DNA of 64,000 nt from Streptomyces sp. LHD-70. GTDB taxonomy: Bacteria; Actinomycetota; Actinomycetes; Streptomycetales; Streptomycetaceae. Below the pieces are notes generated by a model. That model was given only the letters and a program-made list of their open reading frames with translations. It made no database searches and was not told where the DNA came from. This document shows, in pieces, positions 35,481 through 43,417 of this stretch. Position 1 is the first letter of the stretch. Every line of letters begins with the position of its first letter. The position numbers were made by a program, and so were the translations under genes. The stretch spans positions 1 through 64,000 of the forward strand of contig NZ_JAVIFW010000008.1 in NCBI RefSeq assembly GCF_031157275.1. The letters run 5' to 3'.

Positions 35481-36363
35481 CGCACGCCTCAGTGTCTTCA
35501 AGACCTACAAGCTGTACGTGGGCGGGAAGTTCCCGCGATCCGAGAGCGGCCGGGTGTACGAAGTGACCTCACGCAAGGGTGAGTGGCTGGCCAACGCCCC
35601 GCAGTCGTCCCGGAAGGACGCGCGGGACGCGGTCGTCGCCGCCCGCAAGGCCTTCGGCGGCTGGGCCGGGAAGACGGCCTATCTGCGCGGCCAGATCCTG
35701 TACCGCGTCGCGGAGATGCTGGAGGGCCGCCGCGAGCAGTTCGTCCGTGAAGTCGCGGACGCCGAGGGCCTGTCGAAGTCCAAGGCCGCCGCGCAGGTGG
35801 ACGCCGCGATCGACCGCTGGGTCTGGTACGCGGGCTGGACCGACAAGATCGCGCAGATCGCCGGCGGCGCCAACCCGGTCGCCGGGCCGTACTTCAACCT
35901 GTCCTCGCCGGAGCCGACGGGCGTGGTCACCGTCGTCGCCCCGCAGGGCTCGTCGTTCCTCGGCCTGGTCTCGGTGATCGCCCCGGTGATCGCCACCGGC
36001 AACACGGCGGTCGTGATCGCGAGCGAGGCGGCGCCGCTGCCCGCGCTCTCCCTCGGCGAGGTCCTCGCCACGTCGGACCTGCCGGGCGGCGTGTTGAACA
36101 TCCTGTCGGGCCGTACGGCGGAGATCGCGGCCCCGCTCGCCGCGCACCAGGACGTCAACGCCCTTGATCTGTGCGGCGCGGACGAGGTGCTCGCCAAGGA
36201 CCTTGAGGTCGCCGCGGCCGACAACCTGAAGCGCGTACTCCGTCCACAGCCTGTGGACGACTGGACGGCCGACCCGGGCACGCACCGCCTCACCGCGTTC
36301 CTGGAGACGAAGACGGTCTGGCACCCGACGGGGTCGCTGGGGGCGTCCGGCTCCGCGTACTGA
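35473..36363 (+). CDS. Catalytically dead ALDH-like protein (ALDH16 C-terminal half)
   Basis: 296 residues. The N-terminal two thirds are a Rossmann ALDH domain (YKLYVGGKFPRSESGRVYEV, VVTVVAPQGSSFLGLVSVIA, NTAVVIASEAAPLPALSLGE) but the catalytic domain, nucleophile Cys and catalytic Glu are missing. It overlaps the active ALDH by 8 bp (ATGTCTGA), implying translational coupling. In ALDH16 enzymes one chain holds an active ALDH unit followed by an inactive one of about this size; 483 plus 296 residues equals that length. A structural partner role is inferred. Confidence 0.85.
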   Translation: MSDARLSVFKTYKLYVGGKFPRSESGRVYEVTSRKGEWLANAPQSSRKDARDAVVAARKAFGGWAGKTAYLRGQILYRVAEMLEGRREQFVREVADAEGLSKSKAAAQVDAAIDRWVWYAGWTDKIAQIAGGANPVAGPYFNLSSPEPTGVVTVVAPQGSSFLGLVSVIAPVIATGNTAVVIASEAAPLPALSLGEVLATSDLPGGVLNILSGRTAEIAAPLAAHQDVNALDLCGADEVLAKDLEVAAADNLKRVLRPQPVDDWTADPGTHRLTAFLETKTVWHPTGSLGASGSAY

Positions 36364-36396
36364 CGAAGGCCGCTCAGCGACAAGGGCTGCTCACGG

Positions 36397-36439
36397 ACGA
36401 GCGCCGGGCAGGACCGACTGCGGTCCGCCCGGCGCTCGT
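36397..36439. terminator. Bidirectional terminator between convergent genes
   Basis: A 13-bp stem (ACGAGCGCCGGGC) is stacked on an inner GGACCG/CGGTCC stem with an ACTG loop, between the ALDH-like gene and the secreted-protein gene. Confidence 0.85.
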
Positions 36440-36462
36440 TCGCCTTACGTGGCCCCGGAGCC

Positions 36463-36900
36463 TCAGCCCGGCAGCAGCCCCGTCGCCGTGCCCACCACGG
36501 GCAGGGTGCCGAGCGTGCCGCCCTCCGTGACCGGGTCCGTCACCGCCGCCGTCGACACCGGCTGGAAGTCGGCGACCTGCGTGCCCACCGCGTTGTCCAG
36601 CGGGTCGACACCGGTCTTGGCCAGCGGGTCGAGCTGCAGGTTCTTCAACGGGCCCGTCGCGTACGGCAGGGCCCCCGTGAGGGCCTGACCGGCCGCCAGC
36701 ACGTCCAAGTCGCCGAGCGGTACGGGCAGTTGGGCGGGCGGGGCTGCCGGGGCGGCCGCGGGCAGGGGCTGCGCGCTCGCCGTCGCCGCGCCTCCCGCGC
36801 CGAGGGCCGCGCCGGCCGCGGCGAGGGTGAGTCCGGCGCGCATCAGCGTGCGGTGCGCGGGCCTTCGGGATGCTGCATGTCGTGCCATCTGCCGTGCCAT
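36463..36900 (-). CDS. Small secreted Ala/Pro/Leu-rich protein
   Basis: 145 residues. Signal peptide MARQMARHAASRRPAHRTLM then a hydrophobic core, cleavage near ATASA-QPL. The mature part is short and apolar (QLPVPLGDLDVLAAGQALTG, KNLQLDPLAKTGVDPLDNAV, GTLGTLPVVGTATGLLPG), reminiscent of chaplin-like or ATP-synthase-free cell-surface proteins only in composition. A protein of like build is at 42965-43285. No Cys pairs, so not a chaplin. Confidence 0.75.
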   Translation of the reverse strand: MARQMARHAASRRPAHRTLMRAGLTLAAAGAALGAGGAATASAQPLPAAAPAAPPAQLPVPLGDLDVLAAGQALTGALPYATGPLKNLQLDPLAKTGVDPLDNAVGTQVADFQPVSTAAVTDPVTEGGTLGTLPVVGTATGLLPG

Positions 36901-37033
36901 GGGTACGCCACCTGTCCAGGCCGTGATCGTTGCGTAATCGACTGGGCACGAAGCGTAATTGAGATGTGATGCGGCTTTCAAAGAACCGCCCGCGGGGTCG
37001 CCTGTGCGAGGGAATGCAGCACACTGGTGTGCC

Positions 37034-37693
37034 GTGAGCGCCCATCCCCCGATACCGACGCGCGTCGTCCTCCTCACCGGCCCCTCCGGCGCCGGCAAGA
37101 GCCGACTCGCCGCCCGCTCCGGCCTCCCGGTGCTGCGCCTCGACGATTTCTACAAGGAGCACGACGACCCCACGCTCCCGCTGGTCGCGGGCAGTCGGGA
37201 CGTCGACTGGGACTCCCCCGACTCCTGGGACGCGGACGTCGCCGTGGCCGCGATCGCCGAGCTGTGCCGTTCGGGGCGTACGCGGGTGCCGGTCTACGAC
37301 ATCTCGGTCAGCGCGCGGGTCGGCCACGAGACGTTCGACATCGAGCGCACGCCGCTGTTCATCGCCGAGGGCATCTTCGCCGCGGACATCGTGGAGCGCG
37401 TACGTGAACTGGGCGTCCTGGCCGACGCGTTGTGCCTGCGAGGGCGGCCGACGACGACGTTCCGGCGGCGGCTGCTCCGCGATCTGAAGGAGGGCCGCAA
37501 GTCGGTGCCGTTCCTGCTGCGGCGCGGCTGGCGCCTGCTGCGTTCGGAGCGTTCGGTGGTGGCCCGGCAGGCGGCGCTCGGCGCGCATCCGTGCGGCAAG
37601 GAGGAGGCCCTCGGCCGGCTCGCGTCCGCGGCGGCGGGGCGGTGCGTGTCCGCACGCGGTACGCGGCGGAGTTCGGCGCCGGATCCCGCGTGA
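37034..37693 (+). CDS. Uridine kinase-like P-loop protein
   Basis: 219 residues. Walker A LLTGPSGAGKSRLA (about 13-22), a DDFY motif in LRLDDFYKEHDDPTLP, WDSPDSWD, and FIAEGIFAADIV as in uridine/cytidine kinases and phosphoribulokinases; a lid with RRRLLRDLKEGRKS. Likely phosphorylates uridine or a related nucleoside, which fits the salvage theme, though it carries no regulon operator. The C-terminal 30 residues are Ala/Arg-rich and variable. GTG start 37034 has no clear Shine-Dalgarno. Confidence 0.8.
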   Translation: MSAHPPIPTRVVLLTGPSGAGKSRLAARSGLPVLRLDDFYKEHDDPTLPLVAGSRDVDWDSPDSWDADVAVAAIAELCRSGRTRVPVYDISVSARVGHETFDIERTPLFIAEGIFAADIVERVRELGVLADALCLRGRPTTTFRRRLLRDLKEGRKSVPFLLRRGWRLLRSERSVVARQAALGAHPCGKEEALGRLASAAAGRCVSARGTRRSSAPDPA

Positions 37694-37734
37694 CGTGGCG
37701 ACGGGACCGGTAAGACCCCCCGGCCTCCCGGTCC

Positions 37735-37895
37735 CGCTGCCTGTTTCTCCCCGTGTTTCCCCCGTGCTCCCCCTGTTCCCCCGTGTCCCCGTTTCCCCCG
37801 TCGGGATCCCCGTTCCCCGTACGCCCCCGTACGCCCCCCCGTGGGATCCCGTTTCCCTGTTCCCCCGTTGTTCCCCCGTGGCCCCCTGGGCCTTT
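37735..37895. repeat. Polypyrimidine/polypurine tract with CCCCGT repeats
   Basis: About 160 bp of nearly pure C and T on the plus strand with many CCCCGTTCCC-type units. The minus strand is G-runs (GGGGGAAC, GGGGGAACAACGGGGG), able to form G-quadruplexes in the 3' region of the sigQ transcript. No gene seen in 37694-37944. Confidence 0.75.
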
Positions 37896-37944
37896 TCCGT
37901 CGCGTCCCCCGATGCGACGGCCCCCGTACCTTCGACTGCGGCGG

Positions 37945-38694
37945 CTACGCCACCAGTTCGCCGAAGGACTCCTCCAGGTCACGGCCGAAGCTGAGGACCT
38001 CGTCCTCGCGCAGCCGGCGCAGGGAGCGCCAGATGCTGGACTTCACCGTGCCGACACTGATGTCGAGAATGTCCGCGATCTCCGGGTCCGTACGGCCCTC
38101 GTAGTAGCGGAGCACGAGCATCGTCCGCTGCAGTTCCGGAAGGCGGGCCAGGGCCTGCCAGAGAACCGCGCGCAGCTCCGTGCCGCGCATCGCGTCCGTG
38201 TCGCCCACCGTCTCCGGCAGCTCCTCGGTCGGGTACTCGTTCAGCTTGCGGCGGCGCCACGCGCTGATGTGCAGATTCGTCATGGTGCGGCGGAGGTAGC
38301 CCCCGACCGCGGCCTTGTCGGTGATCCGGTCCCAGGCGCGGTACGTCGAGAACAGCGCGCTCTGCAACAGATCCTCGGCCTCGAAGCGGTCACCGGTCAG
38401 GTGGTACGCGGTGGCGTACAGGGAGGCGCGGCGCTCCTGGACGTAGGCGGTGAACTCCACCTCCGACAGGGACGTCCGCTCCCCCGAGTCCTCCCCGTAC
38501 GATCCCCCGTTGCCGACGCCGCCCGTGGAGCGGGCGTCGACCACCGTCATGTACCCGGTGTGCTGCCGTCCGGTACCGCGAGCGCACCCCCGCACTCCCG
38601 CACCGGACTTCTCGTGCTGGCCCGCACTCCGCGTGGTGATGTCGTGCAGACGCGTGACAACTGCGCTCGCGCTGGTGCCGTGCAGTGTGTTCAT
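37945..38694 (-). CDS. sigQ: ECF RNA polymerase sigma factor, SigE family (SigQ)
   Basis: 249 residues. The sigma-2 region EFTAYVQERRASLYATAYHL to FEAEDLLQSALFSTYRAWDR and sigma-4 region LARLPELQRTMLVLRYYEGR to ISVGTVKSSIWRSLRRLRED are complete; the first ~70 residues are unstructured. Divergent from afsQ1 with a GTCAC-N6-GTCAC site between, exactly the S. coelicolor sigQ-afsQ1 arrangement, where AfsQ1 activates sigQ and antibiotic production responds to nitrogen or glutamate growth conditions. Confidence 0.92.
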   Translation of the reverse strand: MNTLHGTSASAVVTRLHDITTRSAGQHEKSGAGVRGCARGTGRQHTGYMTVVDARSTGGVGNGGSYGEDSGERTSLSEVEFTAYVQERRASLYATAYHLTGDRFEAEDLLQSALFSTYRAWDRITDKAAVGGYLRRTMTNLHISAWRRRKLNEYPTEELPETVGDTDAMRGTELRAVLWQALARLPELQRTMLVLRYYEGRTDPEIADILDISVGTVKSSIWRSLRRLREDEVLSFGRDLEESFGELVA

Positions 38695-38808
38695 CTCGCG
38701 CCCCCCGTCGTGGAGTCTGGTCCAGCGGCACCGTCCGAAGATCCGTGGCCGGTGCGTTCCGTGTGACCAAAGCCTGCCCTTCGACTTTCATCGCGGTGTC
38801 TGTCGACT

Positions 38809-38824
38809 GTCACAGGCCTGTCAC
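38809..38824. promoter_or_regulatory. AfsQ1-type binding site between sigQ and afsQ1
   Basis: GTCAC-AGGCCT-GTCAC fits the GTnAC-N6-GTnAC direct repeat described for AfsQ1. It is 115 bp upstream of both genes, so could serve either. Confidence 0.75.
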
Positions 38825-38938
38825 AGCGCCTGTCGGTCGCGGAGACCGACTCGGAGATCCCCGGGTGAACGGCCTGGTCGGCGCCGGGAGCGTCCCAACT
38901 GTCGAAACACCACCGCACCATGCGACAGAATGACCGAC

Positions 38939-39616
38939 GTGCCTTCCCTGTTGCTGATCGAAGACGACGACGCCATCCGCACGGCCCTTGAGCTGTCGCT
39001 GACGCGCCAGGGGCATCGTGTGTCCACCGCCGCCACCGGCGAGGACGGTCTGAAACTGCTGCGCGAACAGCGCCCGGATCTGATCGTTCTCGACGTGATG
39101 CTGCCCGGCATCGACGGGTTCGAGGTGTGCCGCCGCATCCGGCGCACGGACCAGTTGCCGATCATCCTGCTCACCGCGCGCAGCGACGACATCGACGTGG
39201 TCGTCGGCCTGGAGTCCGGCGCCGACGACTACGTGGTCAAGCCCGTGCAGGGCCGGGTCCTCGACGCCCGGATCCGTGCCGTGCTGCGCCGCGGCGAGCG
39301 CGAGGCCAACGACGCGGCGGCCTTCGGCTCCCTGGTCATCGACCGCTCCGCGATGACGGTCACCAAGGACGGCGAGGACCTGCAGCTCACGCCGACCGAG
39401 CTGCGACTGCTGCTCGAACTCAGCCGCAGGCCCGGCCAGGCCCTCTCCCGCCAGCAGCTGCTCCGCCTGGTGTGGGAGCACGACTACCTCGGCGACTCCC
39501 GCCTGGTGGACGCGTGTGTGCAGCGGCTGCGCGCCAAGGTCGAGGACGTGCCGTCGTCGCCGACCCTGATCCGCACGGTCCGTGGCGTCGGGTACCGCTT
39601 GGACACGCCTCAGTGA
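38939..39616 (+). CDS. afsQ1: Two-component response regulator AfsQ1
   Basis: 225 residues, OmpR/PhoB class. The receiver domain has the acidic pair DDD at 9-11, phosphoacceptor D52 in LIVLDVMLPGIDGF, Thr in ILLTARS and Lys in DYVVKPVQG. The winged-helix output domain ends IRTVRGVGYRLDTPQ. Nearly identical to S. coelicolor AfsQ1 as I remember it. GTG 38939 gives that length; ATG 38930 would add three residues. The stop overlaps the afsQ2 start by 4 bp. Confidence 0.95.
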   Translation: MPSLLLIEDDDAIRTALELSLTRQGHRVSTAATGEDGLKLLREQRPDLIVLDVMLPGIDGFEVCRRIRRTDQLPIILLTARSDDIDVVVGLESGADDYVVKPVQGRVLDARIRAVLRRGEREANDAAAFGSLVIDRSAMTVTKDGEDLQLTPTELRLLLELSRRPGQALSRQQLLRLVWEHDYLGDSRLVDACVQRLRAKVEDVPSSPTLIRTVRGVGYRLDTPQ

Positions 39617-41208
39617 CATCCGCACAGGAGGGCTCCGGGGCTCCGCACAGAACCTGGAGCCGCTCCCTCTTCACCAGCCTCCGTCTGACCAGCCTGCGGC
39701 TGCGCCTCGTCCTCGTGTTCGCGCTGATCGCGCTGATCGCGGCCGTCTCCGCGTCCGGCATCGCGTACTGGCTCAATCGCGAGGCCGTGCTCACCCGCAC
39801 CCAGGACGCGGCGCTCGGCGACTTCAAGGAGGCCATGCAGGACCGCGTGGCCTCGCTGCCGCGGAAGCCCACGAAGGACGAACTCGACCGCGCGGCACGG
39901 AACATGGCGCACGGCAGCCAGGGCTACAGCGTCGTCCTGATCGGCGAGAACCCCGACGGCAGGACCGTCGTCGGCACCTCCGAGCTGGACGCCTTCACCG
40001 TCGACGACGTCCCGGCATCGCTGCGCAAGGCCGTCAACAAGCCGGTCGCCGAGAAGTCGGACGACGGCGCGGACGAGGAGACGTACCGGCTGTTCTGGCA
40101 GCGTGCGGTGGAGGACGGAACTCCGTATCTCGTGGGCGGTACGCGGGTGATGGGCGGCGGGCCCACCGGGTACATGCTCAAGTCCCTCGAACCGGAGGCG
40201 AAGGACCTCAACTCCCTCGCCTGGTCCCTCGGGATCGCCACCGCGCTCGCCCTGATCGGCGCCGCGCTGCTCGCCCAGGCCGCCGCGACGACCGTGCTCA
40301 AGCCGGTGCACCGGCTCGGCGTCGCCGCCCGCCGGCTCGGCGAGGGCAAGCTCGACACCCGCCTCAGGGTCTCCGGCACCGACGAACTGGCCGAGCTGTC
40401 ACGGACGTTCAACTCCACGGCCGCGTCCCTGGAGAAGAAGGTCGCGGACATGAGTGCCCGCGAGGAGTCCAGCCGCCGCTTCGTCGCCGACATGTCGCAC
40501 GAGCTGCGCACCCCGCTCACCGCGATCACCGCCGTCACCGATGTGCTCGAAGAGGAGGAGGACAGCCTCGACCCGATGATCGCCCCGGCAGTACGCCTGG
40601 TGGTCAGCGAGACCCGGCGCCTCAACGACCTCGTCGAGAACCTGATGGAGGTCACCCGCTTCGACGCCGGCACCGCCCGCCTGGTCCTGGACGACGTGGA
40701 CATCGCCGACCAGATCACCGCCTGCATCGACGCCCGCGCCTGGCTGGACGCCGTCGACCTGGACGCCGAGCGCGGCACCATGGCCCGGCTCGACCCGCGC
40801 CGACTCGACGTGATCCTCGCCAACCTGATCGGCAACGCCCTCAAGCACGGGGGGTCGCCGGTGCGCGTCTCCGTGCGCCAGGAGGGCGACGAGCTGGTGA
40901 TCTCGGTACGGGACCAGGGGCCCGGCATCCCCGAGGAGGTGCTGCCGCACGTCTTCGACCGCTTCTACAAGGCCAGCGCGTCCCGGCCGCGCTCCGAGGG
41001 CAGCGGCCTCGGCCTCTCCATCGCCCTGGAGAACGCCCATATCCACGGCGGCGAGATCACGGCCGCCAACTCCCCGGGCGGCGGCGCGGTGTTCACCCTC
41101 CGGCTGCCGAGCGGCGAGGACACCGACAGCGGGGACGGCGCCGGAGACGACGGGGACGGCGGAGACGACGGCGGTACGGACCAGCAGGCGAAGAAGGCGG
41201 ACCGATGA
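39613..41208 (+). CDS. afsQ2: Sensor histidine kinase AfsQ2
   Basis: 531 residues. Two membrane helices (about 33-55 and 203-226) flank a ~145-residue external sensor domain, then HAMP, a dimerisation domain with the phosphorylated H296 in FVADMSHELRTPLTA, and an ATPase domain with N box LIGNALKHGG, G1 DQGPGIPEE, F box FDRFYK and G2 GSGLGLSIA. Tail is Asp/Gly-rich. Phosphorylates AfsQ1. Both ends overlap neighbours by 4 bp, so the three genes are one translationally coupled operon. Confidence 0.95.
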   Translation: MTSAQEGSGAPHRTWSRSLFTSLRLTSLRLRLVLVFALIALIAAVSASGIAYWLNREAVLTRTQDAALGDFKEAMQDRVASLPRKPTKDELDRAARNMAHGSQGYSVVLIGENPDGRTVVGTSELDAFTVDDVPASLRKAVNKPVAEKSDDGADEETYRLFWQRAVEDGTPYLVGGTRVMGGGPTGYMLKSLEPEAKDLNSLAWSLGIATALALIGAALLAQAAATTVLKPVHRLGVAARRLGEGKLDTRLRVSGTDELAELSRTFNSTAASLEKKVADMSAREESSRRFVADMSHELRTPLTAITAVTDVLEEEEDSLDPMIAPAVRLVVSETRRLNDLVENLMEVTRFDAGTARLVLDDVDIADQITACIDARAWLDAVDLDAERGTMARLDPRRLDVILANLIGNALKHGGSPVRVSVRQEGDELVISVRDQGPGIPEEVLPHVFDRFYKASASRPRSEGSGLGLSIALENAHIHGGEITAANSPGGGAVFTLRLPSGEDTDSGDGAGDDGDGGDDGGTDQQAKKADR

Positions 41209-41831
41209 CGGCACGTACGCGCACCCGGAGGCTAGTGGCCCGGGGTGCCCTGGCCGCCGTGCTCGCCGCGGGCGTCGCGGGCTGCGGCATCCGCGCCACG
41301 GAGGTCCCGACGGAGTTCGGCCCGGCCCCGTCGCGGGTGCCGTGCGTGAGCACCGCGGCCGACATCACGACCACCCGGGCGCAGACCGGCACCGTCCCGG
41401 AGGAGATCTTCCTCGTCTGCGGTTCCCAGCTGGTACGCGTCGACCGCGCGGTACGCCTCTCCGACTCGGCCGCCGAGGACCGGGTGCAGGTCGCCCAGGC
41501 CCTCCTCTCCGAACTCGGGGAGCCGCCCACGGAGGCCGAGGAGCAGGCCGGGTTCACCTCGGACGTCAAGGGCCACCCGAAGGTCACGGGCCCGCGCGGC
41601 GACGACCCGTCGAAGGCGCTGCGGATCAGCACCCCGCCCGAGCGGATGTCGCCGTACGAGCTGGCCCAGATCGTCTGCACGTTCGCCCAGAGCGTGGCCG
41701 CGGAGCGGGACGGGGCGGTGGTCCTCGGCGGCACCGAGGAGAGCTCGCCCCTCCGGCGGTACGAGTGCACGGAGGAACTCCGGGCCCGGCCCGGAACGGT
41801 TCCCGCCCCGGCGGAGACGGTCGCCCCATAG
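41205..41831 (+). CDS. Lipoprotein of the afsQ operon
   Basis: 208 residues. Arg-rich n-region (MTARTRTRRLVARG), hydrophobic core and lipobox AGVAGC at about 22-27. The external part has four further Cys (VPCVST, LVCGSQ, QIVCTF, YECTEE), likely two disulfides. ATG overlaps the afsQ2 stop (ATGA). The same third gene is present behind afsQ2 in S. coelicolor from memory. A role as an accessory sensor or brake for AfsQ2 is inferred from operon position only. Confidence 0.85.
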   Translation: MTARTRTRRLVARGALAAVLAAGVAGCGIRATEVPTEFGPAPSRVPCVSTAADITTTRAQTGTVPEEIFLVCGSQLVRVDRAVRLSDSAAEDRVQVAQALLSELGEPPTEAEEQAGFTSDVKGHPKVTGPRGDDPSKALRISTPPERMSPYELAQIVCTFAQSVAAERDGAVVLGGTEESSPLRRYECTEELRARPGTVPAPAETVAP

Positions 41832-41970
41832 GGGCGCGGGGCTGTGACATTTGCGGCTTCGCCGCGTGGGCGCGCTCAGCCACGACGAAGCCGCAGACGC
41901 GTCTGCGTGGTGCATGCGCAAGTGCGACTGCGACAGGTCGCGGGTTGCTCGCGCAGTTCCCCGCGCCCCT
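41830..41970. repeat. 141-bp inverted-repeat-bounded intergenic element
   Basis: AGGGGCGCGGGG (41830-41841) and CCCCGCGCCCCT (41959-41970) form perfect ends. Inside are GACATTTGCGGCTTCGCCGC, matching 6832-6900, and further short stems. It starts within the stop codon of the lipoprotein gene. Probably a degenerate MITE or structured 3' element. Confidence 0.7.
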
Positions 41971-42018
41971 TACGGGGCACAGGGAACCGTTTCCGCCGGA
42001 GGCGACGTCTTCGACGGC

Positions 42019-42558
42019 GTGCAGTGTCAAGGCCAAAGCGGCAGCGTGCCCCTTCGCGTGGCGGGAGCCCTCCTCCTCCTCGCGCATCTTCTGTTCGTCG
42101 CCTGGGTGACGCTGCGTCCCCTGGACGTGGCCTGGGTGAGCGCGCCCAACCTGCAGCCGATGGCCGGGATCAGAGCGGACCTGGCGCTCGCGCCGCGGGA
42201 GGCGGTGCGCCGGATCGGCGAGCAGATGCTGCTCCTCGCCCCGCTCGGGGTGCTGCTCCCGCTGGTCGGCGGACGCCTCTGCGCCTCGCCCCTGATGTCG
42301 CTGACCCGTACCGTCACCGCGGGCGGCCTTGTCTCCCTCGGCATCGAGCTGCTGCAGACCGGCGTGCCGGGGCAGGTCGTCGACATCGACTCGCTGCTGC
42401 TCAACACCCTCGGGGTGGCCCTGGCCCACGTGGCCGTCGTGCCCGCGGCCCGCGCACGGCTGCGCCGGCGGCCACTCGGTCCGGCGCGTGCCCGCCCCAG
42501 GGACGAGAGCGCTCAGGGTTCGACCCCGACGATTCCCAGGGTCGGGATCGCCCCCTAG
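42019..42558 (+). CDS. VanZ family membrane protein
   Basis: 179 residues. Four membrane helices; hallmarks are VAGALLLLAHLLFVAWVTLR, PLDVAWVSAPNLQPMAGI and LVSLGIELLQTGVPGQVVDI with DSLLLNTLGVALAH. VanZ-like proteins are linked to glycopeptide tolerance in enterococci but their biochemistry is unresolved; many in Streptomyces are unrelated to resistance. GTG 42019 is taken as start (GTG 42046 is possible). The C-terminal 35 residues are Arg/Pro-rich. Confidence 0.82.
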   Translation: MQCQGQSGSVPLRVAGALLLLAHLLFVAWVTLRPLDVAWVSAPNLQPMAGIRADLALAPREAVRRIGEQMLLLAPLGVLLPLVGGRLCASPLMSLTRTVTAGGLVSLGIELLQTGVPGQVVDIDSLLLNTLGVALAHVAVVPAARARLRRRPLGPARARPRDESAQGSTPTIPRVGIAP

Positions 42559-42635
42559 TCCGACGCTTTGCACCGCTTCGCGGACGTACCGTCGAAGACA
42601 CACAGACGATTTCCTCGTACCGCGAAGGAGCCACC

Positions 42636-42836
42636 ATGACCGCCCTTGTTCGCCCCAGGAACGGACGGATGATCGGCGGAGTGTGCGCAGCGCTGGCCCA
42701 GCGCTTCGGCACCTCCGCGACGACGATGCGCGTGATCTTCGTGGCCTCGTGCCTGCTGCCCGGACCGCAGTTCCTGATCTATCTCGCGCTGTGGCTGCTG
42801 CTGCCGTCGGAGAAGCGGGCCACCGCCGCCTGGTAG
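42636..42836 (+). CDS. PspC domain membrane protein
   Basis: 66 residues, a single PspC domain: LVRPRNGRMIGGVCAALAQR, FGTSATTMRVIFVASCLLPG, then FLIYLALWLLLPSE as the second membrane segment. PspC proteins respond to membrane stress; in Streptomyces, stand-alone short copies are common. GAAGGAG lies 5 bp before the ATG. Short tandem repeats and a strong terminator follow. Confidence 0.85.
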   Translation: MTALVRPRNGRMIGGVCAALAQRFGTSATTMRVIFVASCLLPGPQFLIYLALWLLLPSEKRATAAW

Positions 42837-42862
42837 CCCGTGGCCCGTGGCCCTTGGCCCGT
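42837..42862. repeat. Heptamer tandem repeat directly after the PspC stop
   Basis: CCCGTGG, CCCGTGG, CCCTTGG, CCCGTA begin at the first base after TAG. Confidence 0.75.
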
Positions 42863-42877
42863 ACGCGCACACAACAG

Positions 42878-42917
42878 CGGCGGGGTGCGCACTCGTTGAG
42901 GAGTGCGCACCCCGCCG
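42878..42917. terminator. Bidirectional terminator between PspC and secreted-protein genes
   Basis: A perfect 17-bp stem (CGGCGGGGTGCGCACTC) with a GTTGAG loop between convergent genes. Confidence 0.88.
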
Positions 42918-42964
42918 TCCGTCGTTGCCCGCGACCGGGAAGGGGCCGGTCGCGGACCGGCGGA

Positions 42965-43285
42965 TCAGCCGCCGATGGGCAGGCCCTTGCCGACGGGCAG
43001 GCCGCCGATCAGGCCGCTGACCGGGTCACCCTCGCCCGAGGGCGCGGCGGTCGTCTGGGTGGCGGACAGGCCGCCCGCGAGGGCCTGCTGCCCCTGGGCC
43101 AGGGACTCGCCGGCGGGCAGGGTCTTCGCGACCTCGCCGACCGGCAGGGTGGAGGCCACGTTGCCGACGGTCCCGGCGGCGTCGGTCAGGCCCGGGACCA
43201 CGGCCGACGCGCTGCCCGCACCGGCAGCGGCGAAAGCGGCACCGAGAGCGGCGACACCGAGGGTCTTGGCGGCAGAGTGCTTCAT
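42965..43285 (-). CDS. Small secreted Gly/Ala-rich protein
   Basis: 106 residues. Signal peptide MKHSAAKTLGVAALGAAFAA with cleavage near GSASA-VVP; the mature part has VPGLTDAAGTVGNVASTLPV, GEVAKTLPAGESLAQGQQAL and SGLIGGLPVGKGLPIGG. Composition and length are like the 36463-36900 protein. No Cys or catalytic motif. GAGGACG lies upstream of the ATG. Function unknown; probably a cell-surface protein. Confidence 0.78.
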   Translation of the reverse strand: MKHSAAKTLGVAALGAAFAAAGAGSASAVVPGLTDAAGTVGNVASTLPVGEVAKTLPAGESLAQGQQALAGGLSATQTTAAPSGEGDPVSGLIGGLPVGKGLPIGG

Positions 43286-43372
43286 GGTGAATACGTCCTC
43301 GTGACGGGGATGGAGCGGTTTGGCAAGCTATCCACGGGCCGTACGCGCTCGCAAACACCAAAACGCCAGGAA

Positions 43373-43403
43373 AAAGGGCCGGGAACAAACGTCCCGGCCC
43401 TTT
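43373..43403 (-). terminator. Intrinsic terminator after add
   Basis: AAAGGGCCGGGA and its complement form a 12-bp stem with a 7-nt loop, and on the minus strand the stem runs into CCCTTTTTCC, a U-run rare for this GC level. Confidence 0.88.
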
Positions 43404-43417
43404 CCGATTTCCCCGAA

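Noticed and set aside
42019..42558. VanZ gene as evidence of glycopeptide resistance
   Set aside because: No vanHAX, vanRS or vanY neighbours; VanZ-fold proteins are common in Streptomyces.
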